DNA of 47,661 nucleotides from Facklamia miroungae (GCF_012396555.1 NZ_JAAXPS010000011.1:1-47661); one strand, 5' to 3'. Counted from the stretch's first letter, positions 34,330 through 44,224 are shown. Numbers and translations are program-made. Notes: generated by a model from the letters alone, not told the origin.

Positions 34330-36143
34330 TGACTAAGCGTGAATTATTTCTAAGAACATTTAAAGATGTCTGGCACTATGGTCAAGAAGGGTTCTTTTAT
34401 AAGGCATTAATCAGTACTTTTTCCAGTGCCATTCCTTTCTTAAATTTCATTTATATTGCTCAAATTTTAACTCACTTAGCAGCCAAAGATTTCGACCATG
34501 TCTATCAACTAATTATTCAATATCTTATTCTCTTTTTAATTTTAAATACTCTGGTCCATTGTTTAAAACCAATTGTCGACAAAAAACATCAAGCCGTACT
34601 GCGTAAAATGACAGCTTTACCTAATGAAAAATTATTAGTCATGAATTTTCACTATGCGGATGAGGCGACTATTAAAGAAAAAATTCACCAAATAAACCGC
34701 GATCAACTTCAAAACAATTCGAGTTTCAAAGTAATCTATCATAATACTTATCTATTAATAGAAGCCCTTATTCAAATAGCTTTTGCTCTTATCCTTTTAG
34801 CTCCCTTGTGGCAAGCGGAAAGCTTTTATCCCTTAAATTGGCTCCATCCCTATATATTGAATAGTATCCTAATTATAATTATTTTTGTTGTGATCATCCT
34901 TCAAACAATCTTATCTCAAAAAACGATGCAAGGTATGGACAAATTATCAGGTTGGTTAATAAAAATCAACAATACCTTCAATTATTTGGCTTTGAACTTG
35001 GGTGAAGTAGAAGCTGGTAAAGAAATAAGGCTCTATCATTTGCAAGGTAAGATCAAGCAACACATTAATCAGTTTATGAATCAGTTTGATACATTTGAAA
35101 AGGTCTACTTTGGCGGCTTTGGTAAGGTTCGTTTGGTCAATAGTATTGGTTCACAACTTATAACCGGGTCAATTTATTTATTAATAGGAGCCCGCGTTAT
35201 TCTAGGTAACTTACCTGTCGGATCGGTCGTACAGATGATTGGGGGGATTAACCAATTGATGACCTCCTTAGTTAAAGCCATGGCTTTTCTAAATATTTTC
35301 GCCCAAACAGCCCCGATGGAACGGTTTTACGAGTTAATGGACTTGCCCGATGAGGAAGCAAAGGGATCCATTCCAATTGAAAAAAGATTAGATAATAATT
35401 ATCAATTGTCTGTTAAAAATCTTTCCTTTACTTTTCCAGGTGCTAAAGAAGCAACTTTACATAATATTAGTGAAGATTTTGAAGTGGGAAAACATTACGC
35501 AATTGTTGGAGAGAATGGTTCAGGCAAGACAACATTTATAAAGGTTATGATGCGACTTTATGAACCTAGTCAAGGAAAAGTTATGCTGAATAAAATTGAT
35601 GCAGATAAATATTCTCTAAAAGAGTTTTATCAATTATTCTCAGTTGTCTTTCAAGATTTTCGTTTATTAGGTCTTTCTATGGCCGAAAATATCGCGGTTC
35701 AACCCAATTATGACCCTCATCAAATAAATGAAGCGCTTGATGAATTAGGATTGAAAAATTTTGTAGATTCACTTGACAAAGGAATCAAGTCATATTTGGG
35801 AACGGAATATGATCCTGAGGGGGTCAATGTTTCAGGGGGACAGGCTCAAAAAATTGCCATGGCCCGTGCTATTTATAAAGATGCTCCGGTTTTTATTCTA
35901 GACGAACCGACGGCAGCCTTAGACCCCGTTGCTGAGTTTGAAATTTACCAAAAATTTGCGCAAATTGTTAAAAATAAAACGGCTTTTTATATTTCCCACC
36001 GTCTGTCTTCTTGCCGTTTTTGTGATGAAATCCTAGTGTTTGATCAAGGACGTATCGTCCAAAGAGGCAGTCATGAAAGCTTGGTTAAGCAAGAAGGAAA
36101 ATATAAAGATCTGTGGCAAGCACAAGCACAGTACTATCAGTAA
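34329..36143 (+). CDS. ABC exporter half-transporter 2
   Basis: A 604-residue half-transporter: six-span domain, then ATPase with Walker A VGENGSGKTTF, Q-loop VVFQDFRLLG, signature VNVSGGQAQKIAMA (LSGGQ is VSGGQ here), Walker B VFILDEPTAALDP and SHRLSS. Both halves keep the catalytic Glu after Walker B, so both ATP sites look active. Substrate unknown. Confidence 0.82.
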   Translation: MTKRELFLRTFKDVWHYGQEGFFYKALISTFSSAIPFLNFIYIAQILTHLAAKDFDHVYQLIIQYLILFLILNTLVHCLKPIVDKKHQAVLRKMTALPNEKLLVMNFHYADEATIKEKIHQINRDQLQNNSSFKVIYHNTYLLIEALIQIAFALILLAPLWQAESFYPLNWLHPYILNSILIIIIFVVIILQTILSQKTMQGMDKLSGWLIKINNTFNYLALNLGEVEAGKEIRLYHLQGKIKQHINQFMNQFDTFEKVYFGGFGKVRLVNSIGSQLITGSIYLLIGARVILGNLPVGSVVQMIGGINQLMTSLVKAMAFLNIFAQTAPMERFYELMDLPDEEAKGSIPIEKRLDNNYQLSVKNLSFTFPGAKEATLHNISEDFEVGKHYAIVGENGSGKTTFIKVMMRLYEPSQGKVMLNKIDADKYSLKEFYQLFSVVFQDFRLLGLSMAENIAVQPNYDPHQINEALDELGLKNFVDSLDKGIKSYLGTEYDPEGVNVSGGQAQKIAMARAIYKDAPVFILDEPTAALDPVAEFEIYQKFAQIVKNKTAFYISHRLSSCRFCDEILVFDQGRIVQRGSHESLVKQEGKYKDLWQAQAQYYQ

Positions 36144-36148
36144 TTAAT

Positions 36149-36180
36149 AAAGACATCTCAAAAATAAGAGATGTCTTTAT
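36149..36180 (+). terminator. Terminator of the ABC exporter operon
   Basis: AAAGACATCTC (36149-36159) pairs perfectly with GAGATGTCTTT (36168-36178). Confidence 0.9.
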
Positions 36181-36315
36181 TTGTATACTTTCAGTCTTAA
36201 TTGTTTGACTTAGACTGCATTTTTTCAGGATAATTGACCTATAAACGAGTTGTAAGATTCTTATTCTCTTATCTCATTTTTCAGACAAAAATCTATTTTA
36301 GAAAGGAAGATATCT

Positions 36316-37203
36316 ATGACGCACTTAAAAGATCCGAGAAAAATGTATAATACTGATCCCTTGCCAGATCAAGAACAATCAACCCCTGCGATTCAAAACA
36401 AAATGATACCACAACCTGATTGTGGCGAAAAAAATTATGTTGGGAATCAACAACTGAAAGGGAGAAAAGCGCTGATTACTGGCGGCGATTCTGGCATTGG
36501 ACGCGCTGCAGCCATTGCTTATGCTCGTGAAGGGGCCGATGTGGCCATTCAATTTTTCCCTGGTGAAGAAGCGGATGCTCAACAAGTTAAAGCATTGATT
36601 GAAAAAGAAGGCCAGAAAGCCTTATTACTCCCAGTCGATTTAAGAGCCAACCAAGCAGCGACCGAAATAGTAAATCAAACGATTGAAGCTTTTGGTGCAC
36701 TTGATATTCTTGTTTTAAATGCTGCTCAACAGATTGCGCAAAGTAGTCTTCAAAATTTAAGTATTCGCCAAGTAGAAGATACATTTAAAGTCAATGTCAT
36801 AAGTATGTATGAGACCCTTAAGGCGGCAGAAGAGTATTTGAAGCCAGGAAGTGCTGTCATAATGACAACTTCTGTGCAAGCTACTGATCCTTCCACTCAT
36901 TTGATGGATTATGCGGCCACTAAAGCAGCCAGCAGTAATCTGATTGTTTCAATGGCCCAATACTTTGGCGAAAAGGGTGTACGAGTTAATGGGGTAGCTC
37001 CCGGTCCAATATGGACACCCCTTCAATTAGATAATGGTCAACTGGAGGGAGAAATTCCAGCCTTTGGTCAATCTAGTCTTATGGGTAGACCCGGACAACC
37101 GGTCGAATTAGCACCTGTCTATGTCTTCTTAGCCTCAGATAAAGCCAGCTATGTAACTTCACAAATTTATGGAGTGACAGGAGGGAAACCGATTAACTTA
37201 TAA
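36316..37203 (+). CDS. SDR oxidoreductase, stress-protein type (YdaD/YhdF-like)
   Basis: A 295-residue classical-type short-chain dehydrogenase with the N-terminal extension (about 45 residues, DPRKMYNTDPLPDQEQ) characteristic of the general-stress SDR group. The NAD(P) motif is TGGDSGIG at about 56-63, NAA at 133-135, catalytic Ser in TTSVQ, and Y-x3-K as YAATK. APGPIWTPLQ follows as in relatives. The physiological substrate is unknown; the family is induced by salt, heat or oxidative stress in Bacillus. It is monocistronic, with RBS GAAAGGAAG. Confidence 0.88.
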   Translation: MTHLKDPRKMYNTDPLPDQEQSTPAIQNKMIPQPDCGEKNYVGNQQLKGRKALITGGDSGIGRAAAIAYAREGADVAIQFFPGEEADAQQVKALIEKEGQKALLLPVDLRANQAATEIVNQTIEAFGALDILVLNAAQQIAQSSLQNLSIRQVEDTFKVNVISMYETLKAAEEYLKPGSAVIMTTSVQATDPSTHLMDYAATKAASSNLIVSMAQYFGEKGVRVNGVAPGPIWTPLQLDNGQLEGEIPAFGQSSLMGRPGQPVELAPVYVFLASDKASYVTSQIYGVTGGKPINL

Positions 37204-37224
37204 AATGAATCGAATGATAATTTA

Positions 37225-37265
37225 CGATGCATATAGGGGTCTTCTATATGCATCGTTGGTTTTTT
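37225..37265 (+). terminator. Terminator after the SDR gene
   Basis: CGATGCATATAG (37225-37236) pairs perfectly with CTATATGCATCG (37244-37255), then GGTTTTTT. Confidence 0.9.
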
Positions 37266-37407
37266 CACTTAGTAAATCAAGCGCATTATATAGGGTTTGA
37301 ATAGGAATTCATTCACTAGTTATCGTCTTTAAATTATAGTTTAATAGAGCAAATCTTTTGATATTAAAAACATTTGCCTTTATCATTAAGGAATAAGGAG
37401 TGAAACT

Positions 37408-38856
37408 ATGAAAATCATTGACAATCAATTTATTAAAAAAATTATGTTTTTAGTACTGACGCTATCTTCCTTGATGTCAGGCAGAGCCTTAATATATGCT
37501 CAAGAAGAAAACAACAAGGATACCTATTCGATCATTACCTCTTCCGATTATGCACCTTTTGAGTTTACAGACAATGAAGGCAATCTAGTCGGAATCGATA
37601 TTGAAATACTTGAGGCGATAGCTGAGGAAGAAGGGTTTGCGATCGACTACAAAATCATGCCTTTCTCATCTGGATTACAAGCGCTAGAGAGTAATCAAGC
37701 AGACGGTATGATTGCAGCGATGGGAATTACCGAAGAACGAGAAAAATCTTTTGACTTCTCAGACCCGTACTTTGAAGTGGGTTCGATGTTTGCAGTTAAA
37801 AAAGGATCAAACATTGAAACCCTAGAAGAACTCAAAGGTAAGAATGTGGCCACTAAGATTGGTTCGCAAGGAGCAGATATTGCAGAGCGCTTGCAAGACC
37901 AGTATGGATATACGATTACGACCTTTGAAGATTCCGTCAATATGTATCAAAATGTTATTGCAGGTAATAGTCAAGCGGTGATTGAGGACTACCCTGTGAT
38001 GGCTTATGCTGCAAAAACAGGTGCCGTAGATTTAGAACTTATTGGAGAAGAAATTGACAAAATGCCTTTAGGCTTTGCTGTTAATAAAGGACAAAACGCA
38101 GAACTACTAGAAAAATTTAATAATGGATTAGCTAAGCTTAAAGAATCAGGGAAATACCAAACAATTCTTGACCAATATGTTGGCGATCAAGTGGAAGCCA
38201 TGGATAATTCCTTTATTGGTCAATTCGTAGCGAATTTTCCAGCATTGATGAAAGGTCTAGGTAAAACGGTCTTAGTGACCTTTATTTCCTTAATTATTGC
38301 CTTTATCCTAGGGATCATTTTAGGTCTATTTAATACTTCAACCAATGTTATTTTAAAGGGAATTTCTAGTCTTTATATTGATATTATGCGTGGATTACCT
38401 CTTTTAGTTTTGGCTTTCTTTATCTATTTTGGTTTGCCTCAAATGACCGGTGTTAAATTCACCACGATGATGGCAGGCGTTTTAACGCTAGGCTTAAATG
38501 CGGCTGCTTATATCGCTGAAATTGTCCGTGGAGGGATTCAGTCGATTGCTATTGGTCAAATGGAAGCTGGACGGTCTCTAGGACTAACCCGTCGGACCAC
38601 TTTACGTAAAATTATCCTACCGCAAGCATTAAAGATTATGATTCCATCCTTTGTGAACCAATTTATTATTACTTTAAAGGATACCTCAGTCTTATCAGTG
38701 ATCGGTCTCGTCGAGTTGACTCAAACTGGTCGGATTATTATCGCCAGAACCTACCAATCCGGATCGATGTGGTTAATTGTCGGAACCATCTATGTGGTGA
38801 TAATTACCATCCTAAGTAAGCTATCTAATCGTCTTGAGAAGGAGTTGAACGTCTAA
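37408..38856 (+). CDS. glnP: Amino-acid ABC transporter, fused binding protein and permease (GlnPH type)
   Basis: A 482-residue fusion. After a signal-anchor segment (10-32) comes a type-3 solute-binding domain (about 40-265: [23 protein letters not shown]), then a five-span permease domain with [13 protein letters not shown] and the coupling loop [22 protein letters not shown]. Such fusions are typical of Lactobacillales glutamine/glutamate uptake. The binding domain is tethered to the membrane by the fusion, so no lipobox is needed. Its last base overlaps the ATG of the ATPase gene (TAATG). Specificity for glutamine is inferred from family. Confidence 0.88.
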   Translation: MKIIDNQFIKKIMFLVLTLSSLMSGRALIYAQEENNKDTYSIITSSDYAPFEFTDNEGNLVGIDIEILEAIAEEEGFAIDYKIMPFSSGLQALESNQADGMIAAMGITEEREKSFDFSDPYFEVGSMFAVKKGSNIETLEELKGKNVATKIGSQGADIAERLQDQYGYTITTFEDSVNMYQNVIAGNSQAVIEDYPVMAYAAKTGAVDLELIGEEIDKMPLGFAVNKGQNAELLEKFNNGLAKLKESGKYQTILDQYVGDQVEAMDNSFIGQFVANFPALMKGLGKTVLVTFISLIIAFILGIILGLFNTSTNVILKGISSLYIDIMRGLPLLVLAFFIYFGLPQMTGVKFTTMMAGVLTLGLNAAAYIAEIVRGGIQSIAIGQMEAGRSLGLTRRTTLRKIILPQALKIMIPSFVNQFIITLKDTSVLSVIGLVELTQTGRIIIARTYQSGSMWLIVGTIYVVIITILSKLSNRLEKELNV

Positions 38857-39584
38857 TGTCAATTATCGAAGTAAAGGGATTAAAAAAATCATTTGGTAAA
38901 AACCAAGTCTTAAAATCAATCGATATGACTGTTGATAAAGGAGAAGTTGTATGTATTATCGGTCCTTCGGGATCAGGTAAATCCACCTTATTAAGGTGTT
39001 TAAACCGGTTAGAAAAAATTAACGGTGGATCAGTAGTGATCGACGGCGTCGATATCACTTCGCCTGATAGTGATATCAATGAAGCACGCCAGCATATCGG
39101 AATGGTCTTTCAACACTTTAATTTATTTCCTCATCTGTCAATTCTTGAAAACATCACTTTGGCACCCGTTGAACTGGGTAAAATGACCCAAGAAGAAGCG
39201 GATGAAGAAGCTAAACGCTTGTTAGAAATTGTCGGAATGTCCGAAAAGGCAGAGGCCTACCCGAATTCTCTTTCAGGCGGACAGAAACAACGAATTGCGA
39301 TTGCTAGAGCTTTAGCCATGAAACCCAATGTCATGCTCTTTGATGAACCCACCTCGGCTTTAGACCCAGAGATGGTAGGGGACGTTTTACAAGTCATGCA
39401 AGATTTAGCAAATGATGGAATGACCATGGTTGTGGTTACACATGAGATGGGGTTTGCCCGTGAAGTGTCAGACCGAGTGATCTTTATGGAAGAAGGGTAT
39501 GTGATTGAAGATGCCGATCCCGATCAAATCTTTAATCATCCTGCGGAAGCAAGAACCAAAGAGTTCTTGGATAAAGTTTTATAA
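38856..39584 (+). CDS. glnQ: Polar amino-acid ABC transporter ATPase
   Basis: A 242-residue ATPase with Walker [17 protein letters not shown]-loop [13 protein letters not shown], signature LSGGQKQR, Walker [16 protein letters not shown], switch VVTHEMGFA. This sequence pattern is that of GlnQ/ArtP-type polar amino-acid importers and matches the upstream permease. It is followed by a terminator, so the operon has two genes. Confidence 0.92.
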   Translation: MSIIEVKGLKKSFGKNQVLKSIDMTVDKGEVVCIIGPSGSGKSTLLRCLNRLEKINGGSVVIDGVDITSPDSDINEARQHIGMVFQHFNLFPHLSILENITLAPVELGKMTQEEADEEAKRLLEIVGMSEKAEAYPNSLSGGQKQRIAIARALAMKPNVMLFDEPTSALDPEMVGDVLQVMQDLANDGMTMVVVTHEMGFAREVSDRVIFMEEGYVIEDADPDQIFNHPAEARTKEFLDKVL

Positions 39585-39592
39585 TAAAAAAG

Positions 39593-39621
39593 GACTCAGT
39601 CTAATTTTAGGCTGAGTTTTT
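39593..39621 (+). terminator. Terminator of the glnPQ operon
   Basis: ACTCAG-T-CTA (39594-39603) pairs with TAG-G-CTGAGT (39608-39617), then TTTTT. Confidence 0.8.
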
Positions 39622-39688
39622 AATTGTATATAACTAGTATATTAAGATGTGTACCGTCTTGAAAAAAAATGAATAGGAAGATTTAAAT

Positions 39689-40267
39689 ATGCAAACGTTA
39701 GACCAAATTCACCAAAAAATTATTGCAGACCCTATGAATCAAGCGTATAGTAATAAAGGTGTTCTGCCCCTTTATAAAGCTTCGCAAGAAGCTCGGCTAG
39801 TTATTGTCGGGCAGGCTCCCGGCCGAAAAGCTGAGTTCAGCCAACTCTTTTGGAATGATCCCAGTGGAGACCGTTTACGGGATTGGATGGGAGTGAGCCG
39901 TGAAGTGTTTTATCAATCAGACAGAATCGCCCATTTGCCGATGGATTTCTATTATCCGGGTAAGGCTAAATCGGGAGACCAACCACCTCGAAAGGGTTTT
40001 GCCGAAAAATGGCATCCTTTATTATTAGATCAGATGCCTCAAATAGAAAGCATCATCTTAATTGGTGCGTATGCCCAAGGTTATTACTTAAAGGATCAGC
40101 GTAAGCGAAACTTAACAGAGACAGTCAGAAATTACCAAGCGTACCTGCCAAGGTATTTTCCCTTAGTTCATCCTTCACCACTGAATGGACGATGGTTAAA
40201 GAAAAATCCATGGTTTGAGGAAGAGGTCATTCCGCAATTTCGTCGACTCATTCAACGGCATATCTAA
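39689..40267 (+). CDS. Uracil-DNA glycosylase family protein
   Basis: A 192-residue protein with the UDG-superfamily water-activating loop IVGQAPGRKAE at about 38-48 and the C-terminal leucine-loop motif VHPSPLNGRW. WNDPSGDRLRDWMGV in between is characteristic of the small family-5-like group found in Bacillota. The four Cys residues that bind an iron-sulphur cluster in families 4 and 5 are not present. It would excise uracil or another damaged base. RBS AGGAAG. Confidence 0.75.
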   Translation: MQTLDQIHQKIIADPMNQAYSNKGVLPLYKASQEARLVIVGQAPGRKAEFSQLFWNDPSGDRLRDWMGVSREVFYQSDRIAHLPMDFYYPGKAKSGDQPPRKGFAEKWHPLLLDQMPQIESIILIGAYAQGYYLKDQRKRNLTETVRNYQAYLPRYFPLVHPSPLNGRWLKKNPWFEEEVIPQFRRLIQRHI

Positions 40268-40297
40268 ACGATATATTTAAAAGTAAGGAGTTTCAGC

Positions 40298-41065
40298 ATG
40301 ACTATTCAGAAAAATCCCATACCTATTCTAGAATTTGATCCAAATCCTATAGCAGTGATTGCGCCTGACCATGAACAATTGGCTATTCAATTGCCGAAAA
40401 AGGCTGTTTTTGCTTTCCTAGAAAATGTCACCGAAGAATATGCGATCAAACATCATGCTAAACAAGTTGCTGAGTATTCTTCTGTTACAAAAACGTATCC
40501 CATCTATGTAACGGACTATCAAGGTCACCAAGTATGTCTGGTCCAAGCTCCTGTTGGTGCGGCAGCAGCTACGGCTATTTTAGAATTTTTAATTGCTTAT
40601 GGGGTGGAAGAAGTTATAAGTGCGGGCTGCTGTGGGGCTTTAGAAGATATAGCAGAAAACACTTTTTTAATTCCCTTTAAAGCCTTGCGAGACGAGGGAA
40701 CTTCCTATCATTATAAAGAAGCTACTCGTTTTGTTGAAATGAATCGTCGAGCTTTAAAAGCGATTGAACGGGCCCTATCCTACCACCAACTCCCCTATCA
40801 AGAGGTGACCACTTGGACAACCGATGGTTTCTACCGTGAAACGAAAGACATGGTGGCTTATCGCAAGGAAGAAGGTTGTGCAGTAGTTGAGATGGAATGT
40901 GCTGCTTTGGCTGCGTGTGCCGAAATGCGCAATATCATCTGGGGGCAAATTTTATTTACTGCCGATACCTTGGTCAACCTCGATCAGTACGATACTCGTA
41001 GTTGGGGAGAAGATTCCTTTGAAGATGCTCTCATTCTTTGTCTCGATGCTGTTATAAATATTTGA
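40298..41065 (+). CDS. Nucleoside phosphorylase (uridine phosphorylase-like)
   Basis: A 255-residue member of the PNP/UDP phosphorylase family. Motifs are VQAPVGAAAATAILEFLIAYGVEEVISAGCCGAL (phosphate site and dimer helix) and VVEMECAALAACAE (ribose-binding Met-Glu). TTDGFYRET precedes it. It would split a nucleoside with phosphate into base and ribose-1-phosphate; the divergent N-terminus suggests a uridine/unknown-substrate subgroup. The gene starts 30 bases after the UDG-like gene and may be co-transcribed. Confidence 0.82.
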   Translation: MTIQKNPIPILEFDPNPIAVIAPDHEQLAIQLPKKAVFAFLENVTEEYAIKHHAKQVAEYSSVTKTYPIYVTDYQGHQVCLVQAPVGAAAATAILEFLIAYGVEEVISAGCCGALEDIAENTFLIPFKALRDEGTSYHYKEATRFVEMNRRALKAIERALSYHQLPYQEVTTWTTDGFYRETKDMVAYRKEEGCAVVEMECAALAACAEMRNIIWGQILFTADTLVNLDQYDTRSWGEDSFEDALILCLDAVINI

Positions 41066-41138
41066 TGAAATATACTTTCACCTTTTTCAGACTTACTTTA
41101 GCTTGTGATATAATTGAACTAAATAGAGGAGGAATAAT

Positions 41139-41516
41139 ATGCAAGTAACGATTAGACGGAATGTTTATTTTATGGGTGGATTAATGCCCCTAACGATTTA
41201 TCAAAATGGTCAAGCAATTGGTAAGATAGATACAAACGAGACAAAGGCTTTTGAGGTGGTAGAAGGTTCGACCCTTGTTGCCAAACAGTTAGGCGTTAGA
41301 AGTAATCCAGTTGAAGTTCAAACCGGCGACCATTTAGAAATTTCAGGCAAGCCATGGTTGGGTATCATACAAATTCTAGCTTTGCTTAGCTTGTTTTTTG
41401 TTTCTGCAATCCCAAGTTACAACCTACGTATCATTAGCTATTTGATACTTCCTCTCATTTATTTTTCGTCTCTTTTCTTAATTGAAAATTATAAGTTGGA
41501 GAAAAAAGAAAAATAA
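41139..41516 (+). CDS. Small membrane protein, unknown function
   Basis: A 125-residue protein. The first 75 residues look like a small beta domain (MQVTIRRNVYFMGGLMPLTIYQNGQAIGKI...), similar in style to PEGA-like domains, followed by two membrane spans (about 76-92 and 97-115) and a charged tail. RBS GAGGAGG. No specific family recognised. Confidence 0.6.
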   Translation: MQVTIRRNVYFMGGLMPLTIYQNGQAIGKIDTNETKAFEVVEGSTLVAKQLGVRSNPVEVQTGDHLEISGKPWLGIIQILALLSLFFVSAIPSYNLRIISYLILPLIYFSSLFLIENYKLEKKEK

Positions 41517-41639
41517 AGCTTGTAATTTTAAAATAAATTGTTAAAATTAACTCGATTTACTAAGAAGCCTAACTTCGACCTAATCACTAAGACCTTTACC
41601 CATTCATTTATTGGCCATACGGACAGCCAGGGTAACCGC

Positions 41640-41851
41640 CGACTTAGCGATAAATTTATCGTGTTGTTACAGTCTCTTTATGGGACTGTATGTTTCTATG
41701 AGGAAACTCATAAGCATTAGTTCATGATTTGTCATGAATGATCAACATGAGCAGTAAGCGTAAGTATTTACTGTTTGGGCTCGAACAAAGACTCCTTATT
41801 ATCTAGGTATTTGTTTGTTGATCATCTGACACCCGTAAAGGTGTCTTTTTT
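41640..41851 (+). ncRNA. Candidate structured RNA or leader ending in a terminator
   Basis: Five consecutive hairpins: CGATAAA/TTTATCG (41648-41661); TACAGTC/GACTGTA (41668-41690); TATGAG-GAAA-CTCATA with a GNRA loop (41697-41712); TTCATGA-TTTG-TCATGAA (41721-41738); CAGTAA/TTACTG (41752-41773). A terminator GACACC/GGTGTC plus T run (41828-41851) follows, 51 bases before the M28 peptidase start. I cannot match it to tmRNA, 6S, SRP RNA, RNase P or a named riboswitch. It could be a free RNA or a 5' leader attenuating the peptidase. A 60-codon ORF (41538-41720) overlaps it but has no good RBS. Confidence 0.4.
41828..41851 (+). terminator. Terminator upstream of the M28 peptidase
   Basis: GACACC (41828-41833) and GGTGTC (41840-41845) around CGTAAA, then TTTTTT. 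It lies within the peptidase leader. Confidence 0.85.
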
Positions 41852-41902
41852 GTTGTCTGCTGCATTCGGATCTTTCAAAACAAATATTTAGGAGGAAAAA
41901 TA

Positions 41903-44011
41903 ATGAAATTACTAAAAAAATTGAGCTGCTTAGGACTGGCTCTATCCTTATTTCCCTTACCCATGGTAGTTGCAGAGGCGTCAAATCCTCTTCAAAAGGC
42001 AGAGGAGGCCTATTTATCAGCGGTCGATGCTGACTACGGTTATCAAGTAGCTAATCAATTGGCTGAGTTTAAATCCAATGAACAATTAGGCTACCGTATG
42101 GCGGGTTCTCAAGCGGAACACGAAGCGGGTCAGTACTTAGCTCAAGAAATGGAAAAGATTGGCTTAAGTCAAGTGACATCTGATGCTTTTTCTGTAGATG
42201 CATGGACCTTTGAAAAGGCTGAAATGACTTTTGCTAATGTCAAAGGACAAGAGGTGACAGCTGTTTTGGCAGGTTACCAAGTCAATTTTGATACCCAGGG
42301 TCTCAAAGACTTTCCTATCGTTTATCTTAATAAAGGGACAGCAAGTGATTATCAAGAAGCAGAAGCCAAAGGTAAATTCGTCTTAATTGATATTAATCAA
42401 ATGGAAGAGTGGTGGGTGAATTATCCTGCTTATGAAGCGAAACTGCAAGGAGCGGCAGGGGTGATTGTTATCCAAGAAGCTGGTTTTGGAGAAGTTTCTG
42501 ATGAGTCATTAAACGCTAATGATATTTGTGGACCGGCTGATGCTCCCATTTTATCAATCAGTAAAAAAGACGGTGAACAATTAAAAGCAGCCTTGGCAGC
42601 TAATAATAATGAAATGATTGTTTCACTCGATGTGAAATCAACTGTTGAATTAGATGGTCAAGCCTATAACATCTCAGGTAGGATTGAAGGTAAGGATAAG
42701 GATGCTTATATCCTATACTCCGCTCATTATGATGCCTATTTTGATGGGTTTCAAGATGATTCCGCTGCAATTGGTTTGTTATTAGGTATCGCAAAAGCCA
42801 TGGTGGATTCAGGCTATCAACCTGAAAAAACGATCATTTTCAATGCGTTAGCAGCTGAAGAGTGGGGTGTTAGCAACTCACGTTATGACTGGTCAACGGG
42901 TGCCTTTAACCAAATTTTCCGCTTACATCCGGAATGGCAAGGTAAAGCAGTGGCTAATATTAACTTCGAGTTACCAGCTATGGGCCACAATGATTCCGAC
43001 CAGATCGGATCTGTTTATGAAATGGAAGCATTTATTAAAGAATTTGCTAAAGGTAAGGATTTTCCTAAAGACTTGTATCCAGAAGGTATTGAGGTTATTT
43101 CACCTAATACAACCTGGGCAGATGACTGGTCGTTTTCAATTGCTGGCGTACCTTCCATCCGCAATCGATTTGAATCGGATTTCCGCAATACCCATTATCA
43201 TACTCAATTTGATAATAAAGAAACCTATAATCAACAAGCTTTCGAACACCACCACAATTTATATGGCTTATTAGGTATGGCGATTGACCATCAAGCGGTG
43301 GCCCCTATTGACTTAACTCAGCCTTTAAAGCTATTAAAAGAAACGATTGCTGAAGAGTCTTTCAAATCGGTAAACCTTGATTCGAATCTTTTAAGAGAAG
43401 CCGTTGATCAAGTTTTGCCCTTAGCAAAAGCATTGAACGAAGAAATTCAAACGCTTAATGCAAACTATTTAGCTGCGCTAGAGGCCGGGCAGGTGGATCA
43501 AGCAGATGAAATTTATGCCGATTCGAGAGCATTAAATGAGAAAGTACTTGCAGCCTATCGTTTCATTCAAGATGCTTTTGTGCGCTTGACGTGGGAAGAT
43601 GAACAAAAATATCCGCATGAATTAATTACAAATAATTTAATAGCTTTAAAAGCCTCTATTCAATCCTTAGAAAAGAGTGAAGGGCAAGTTGCTTTGGATG
43701 AGAGTTTATATTTGGTGGATAACAACTGGTATGCTTATGATTTTTCTAGGGAAACCTATGATTATTTCACCAATTATGTCTTGGACCAAAGTGATGACCG
43801 TTTAATGTGGGGGGCAGGTCGCATCGTCAGTCATGTGGACTTATTTGATACCATTGCCTCTGTAAAGCAAAAAGTGATAAATGAAAATCCGGATTACAAA
43901 GAGGAGATTACTGTCTTAGAAAAGCATGTGAAAGATCAAGAAAAACTCTTGAAAGATGTGGTTGAAGAAGAAATCAGCCAACTACAACAACTCCAAGCCC
44001 TTTTAAAATAA
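41903..44011 (+). CDS. Secreted M28-family metallopeptidase
   Basis: A 702-residue exported protein. The signal peptide (1-27) has an AEA-SN cleavage site. A PA-like insert precedes the catalytic domain (about 110-255). The M28 zinc ligands are visible in ILYSAHYDAYFDGFQDDSAA (His and Asp) and FNALAAEEWGV (catalytic Glu and ligand Glu), with a later His in NTHYHTQFDN. The C-terminal 230 residues are helical with coiled-coil character and no LPxTG motif. It would be an aminopeptidase supplying amino acids outside the cell. RBS AGGAGG. A hairpin-rich leader with terminator lies directly upstream. Confidence 0.85.
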   Translation: MKLLKKLSCLGLALSLFPLPMVVAEASNPLQKAEEAYLSAVDADYGYQVANQLAEFKSNEQLGYRMAGSQAEHEAGQYLAQEMEKIGLSQVTSDAFSVDAWTFEKAEMTFANVKGQEVTAVLAGYQVNFDTQGLKDFPIVYLNKGTASDYQEAEAKGKFVLIDINQMEEWWVNYPAYEAKLQGAAGVIVIQEAGFGEVSDESLNANDICGPADAPILSISKKDGEQLKAALAANNNEMIVSLDVKSTVELDGQAYNISGRIEGKDKDAYILYSAHYDAYFDGFQDDSAAIGLLLGIAKAMVDSGYQPEKTIIFNALAAEEWGVSNSRYDWSTGAFNQIFRLHPEWQGKAVANINFELPAMGHNDSDQIGSVYEMEAFIKEFAKGKDFPKDLYPEGIEVISPNTTWADDWSFSIAGVPSIRNRFESDFRNTHYHTQFDNKETYNQQAFEHHHNLYGLLGMAIDHQAVAPIDLTQPLKLLKETIAEESFKSVNLDSNLLREAVDQVLPLAKALNEEIQTLNANYLAALEAGQVDQADEIYADSRALNEKVLAAYRFIQDAFVRLTWEDEQKYPHELITNNLIALKASIQSLEKSEGQVALDESLYLVDNNWYAYDFSRETYDYFTNYVLDQSDDRLMWGAGRIVSHVDLFDTIASVKQKVINENPDYKEEITVLEKHVKDQEKLLKDVVEEEISQLQQLQALLK

Positions 44012-44024
44012 AGCCAAGCATTTT

Positions 44025-44066
44025 AAAGCACTTTGAATGGAAAGTCTTCCGTTAGAGTGCTTTTTT
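44025..44066 (+). terminator. Terminator after the M28 peptidase
   Basis: AAAGCACT (44025-44032) pairs with AGTGC plus TTT (44056-44063), with inner GGAA/TTCC pairing, then T run. Confidence 0.85.
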
Positions 44067-44122
44067 ATCTTTAAAATTAAAATACTGATTGAGTGGTGGA
44101 CCTTAAAAGAAAATATACTATT

Positions 44123-44140
44123 TTTCTGAACGTTCGGAAA
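44123..44140. promoter_or_regulatory. Near-perfect palindrome upstream of glnA
   Basis: TTTCTGAAC and GTTCGGAAA form an 18-bp inverted repeat with one mismatch per half. It lies about 85 bp before the glnA start and about 50 bp before its TATAAT (44191). It does not match the GlnR box. Confidence 0.45.
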
Positions 44141-44224
44141 TATAAATGAGAAAAATTGGGGTAATTGTAAGTGTGTGAGCAAAATAAGATTATAATAAAG
44201 CTATTCTAAATTCAGGAGGCAATT

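Noticed and set aside
41538-41720. 60-codon ORF as a real gene
   Set aside because: It has no ribosome binding site or recognisable domain, and much of its length is made of hairpin sequences. I prefer a structured RNA, but cannot exclude the ORF.
42867-43274. Plus-strand 135-codon ORF inside the M28 peptidase
   Set aside because: It is an out-of-frame shadow of conserved peptidase sequence.
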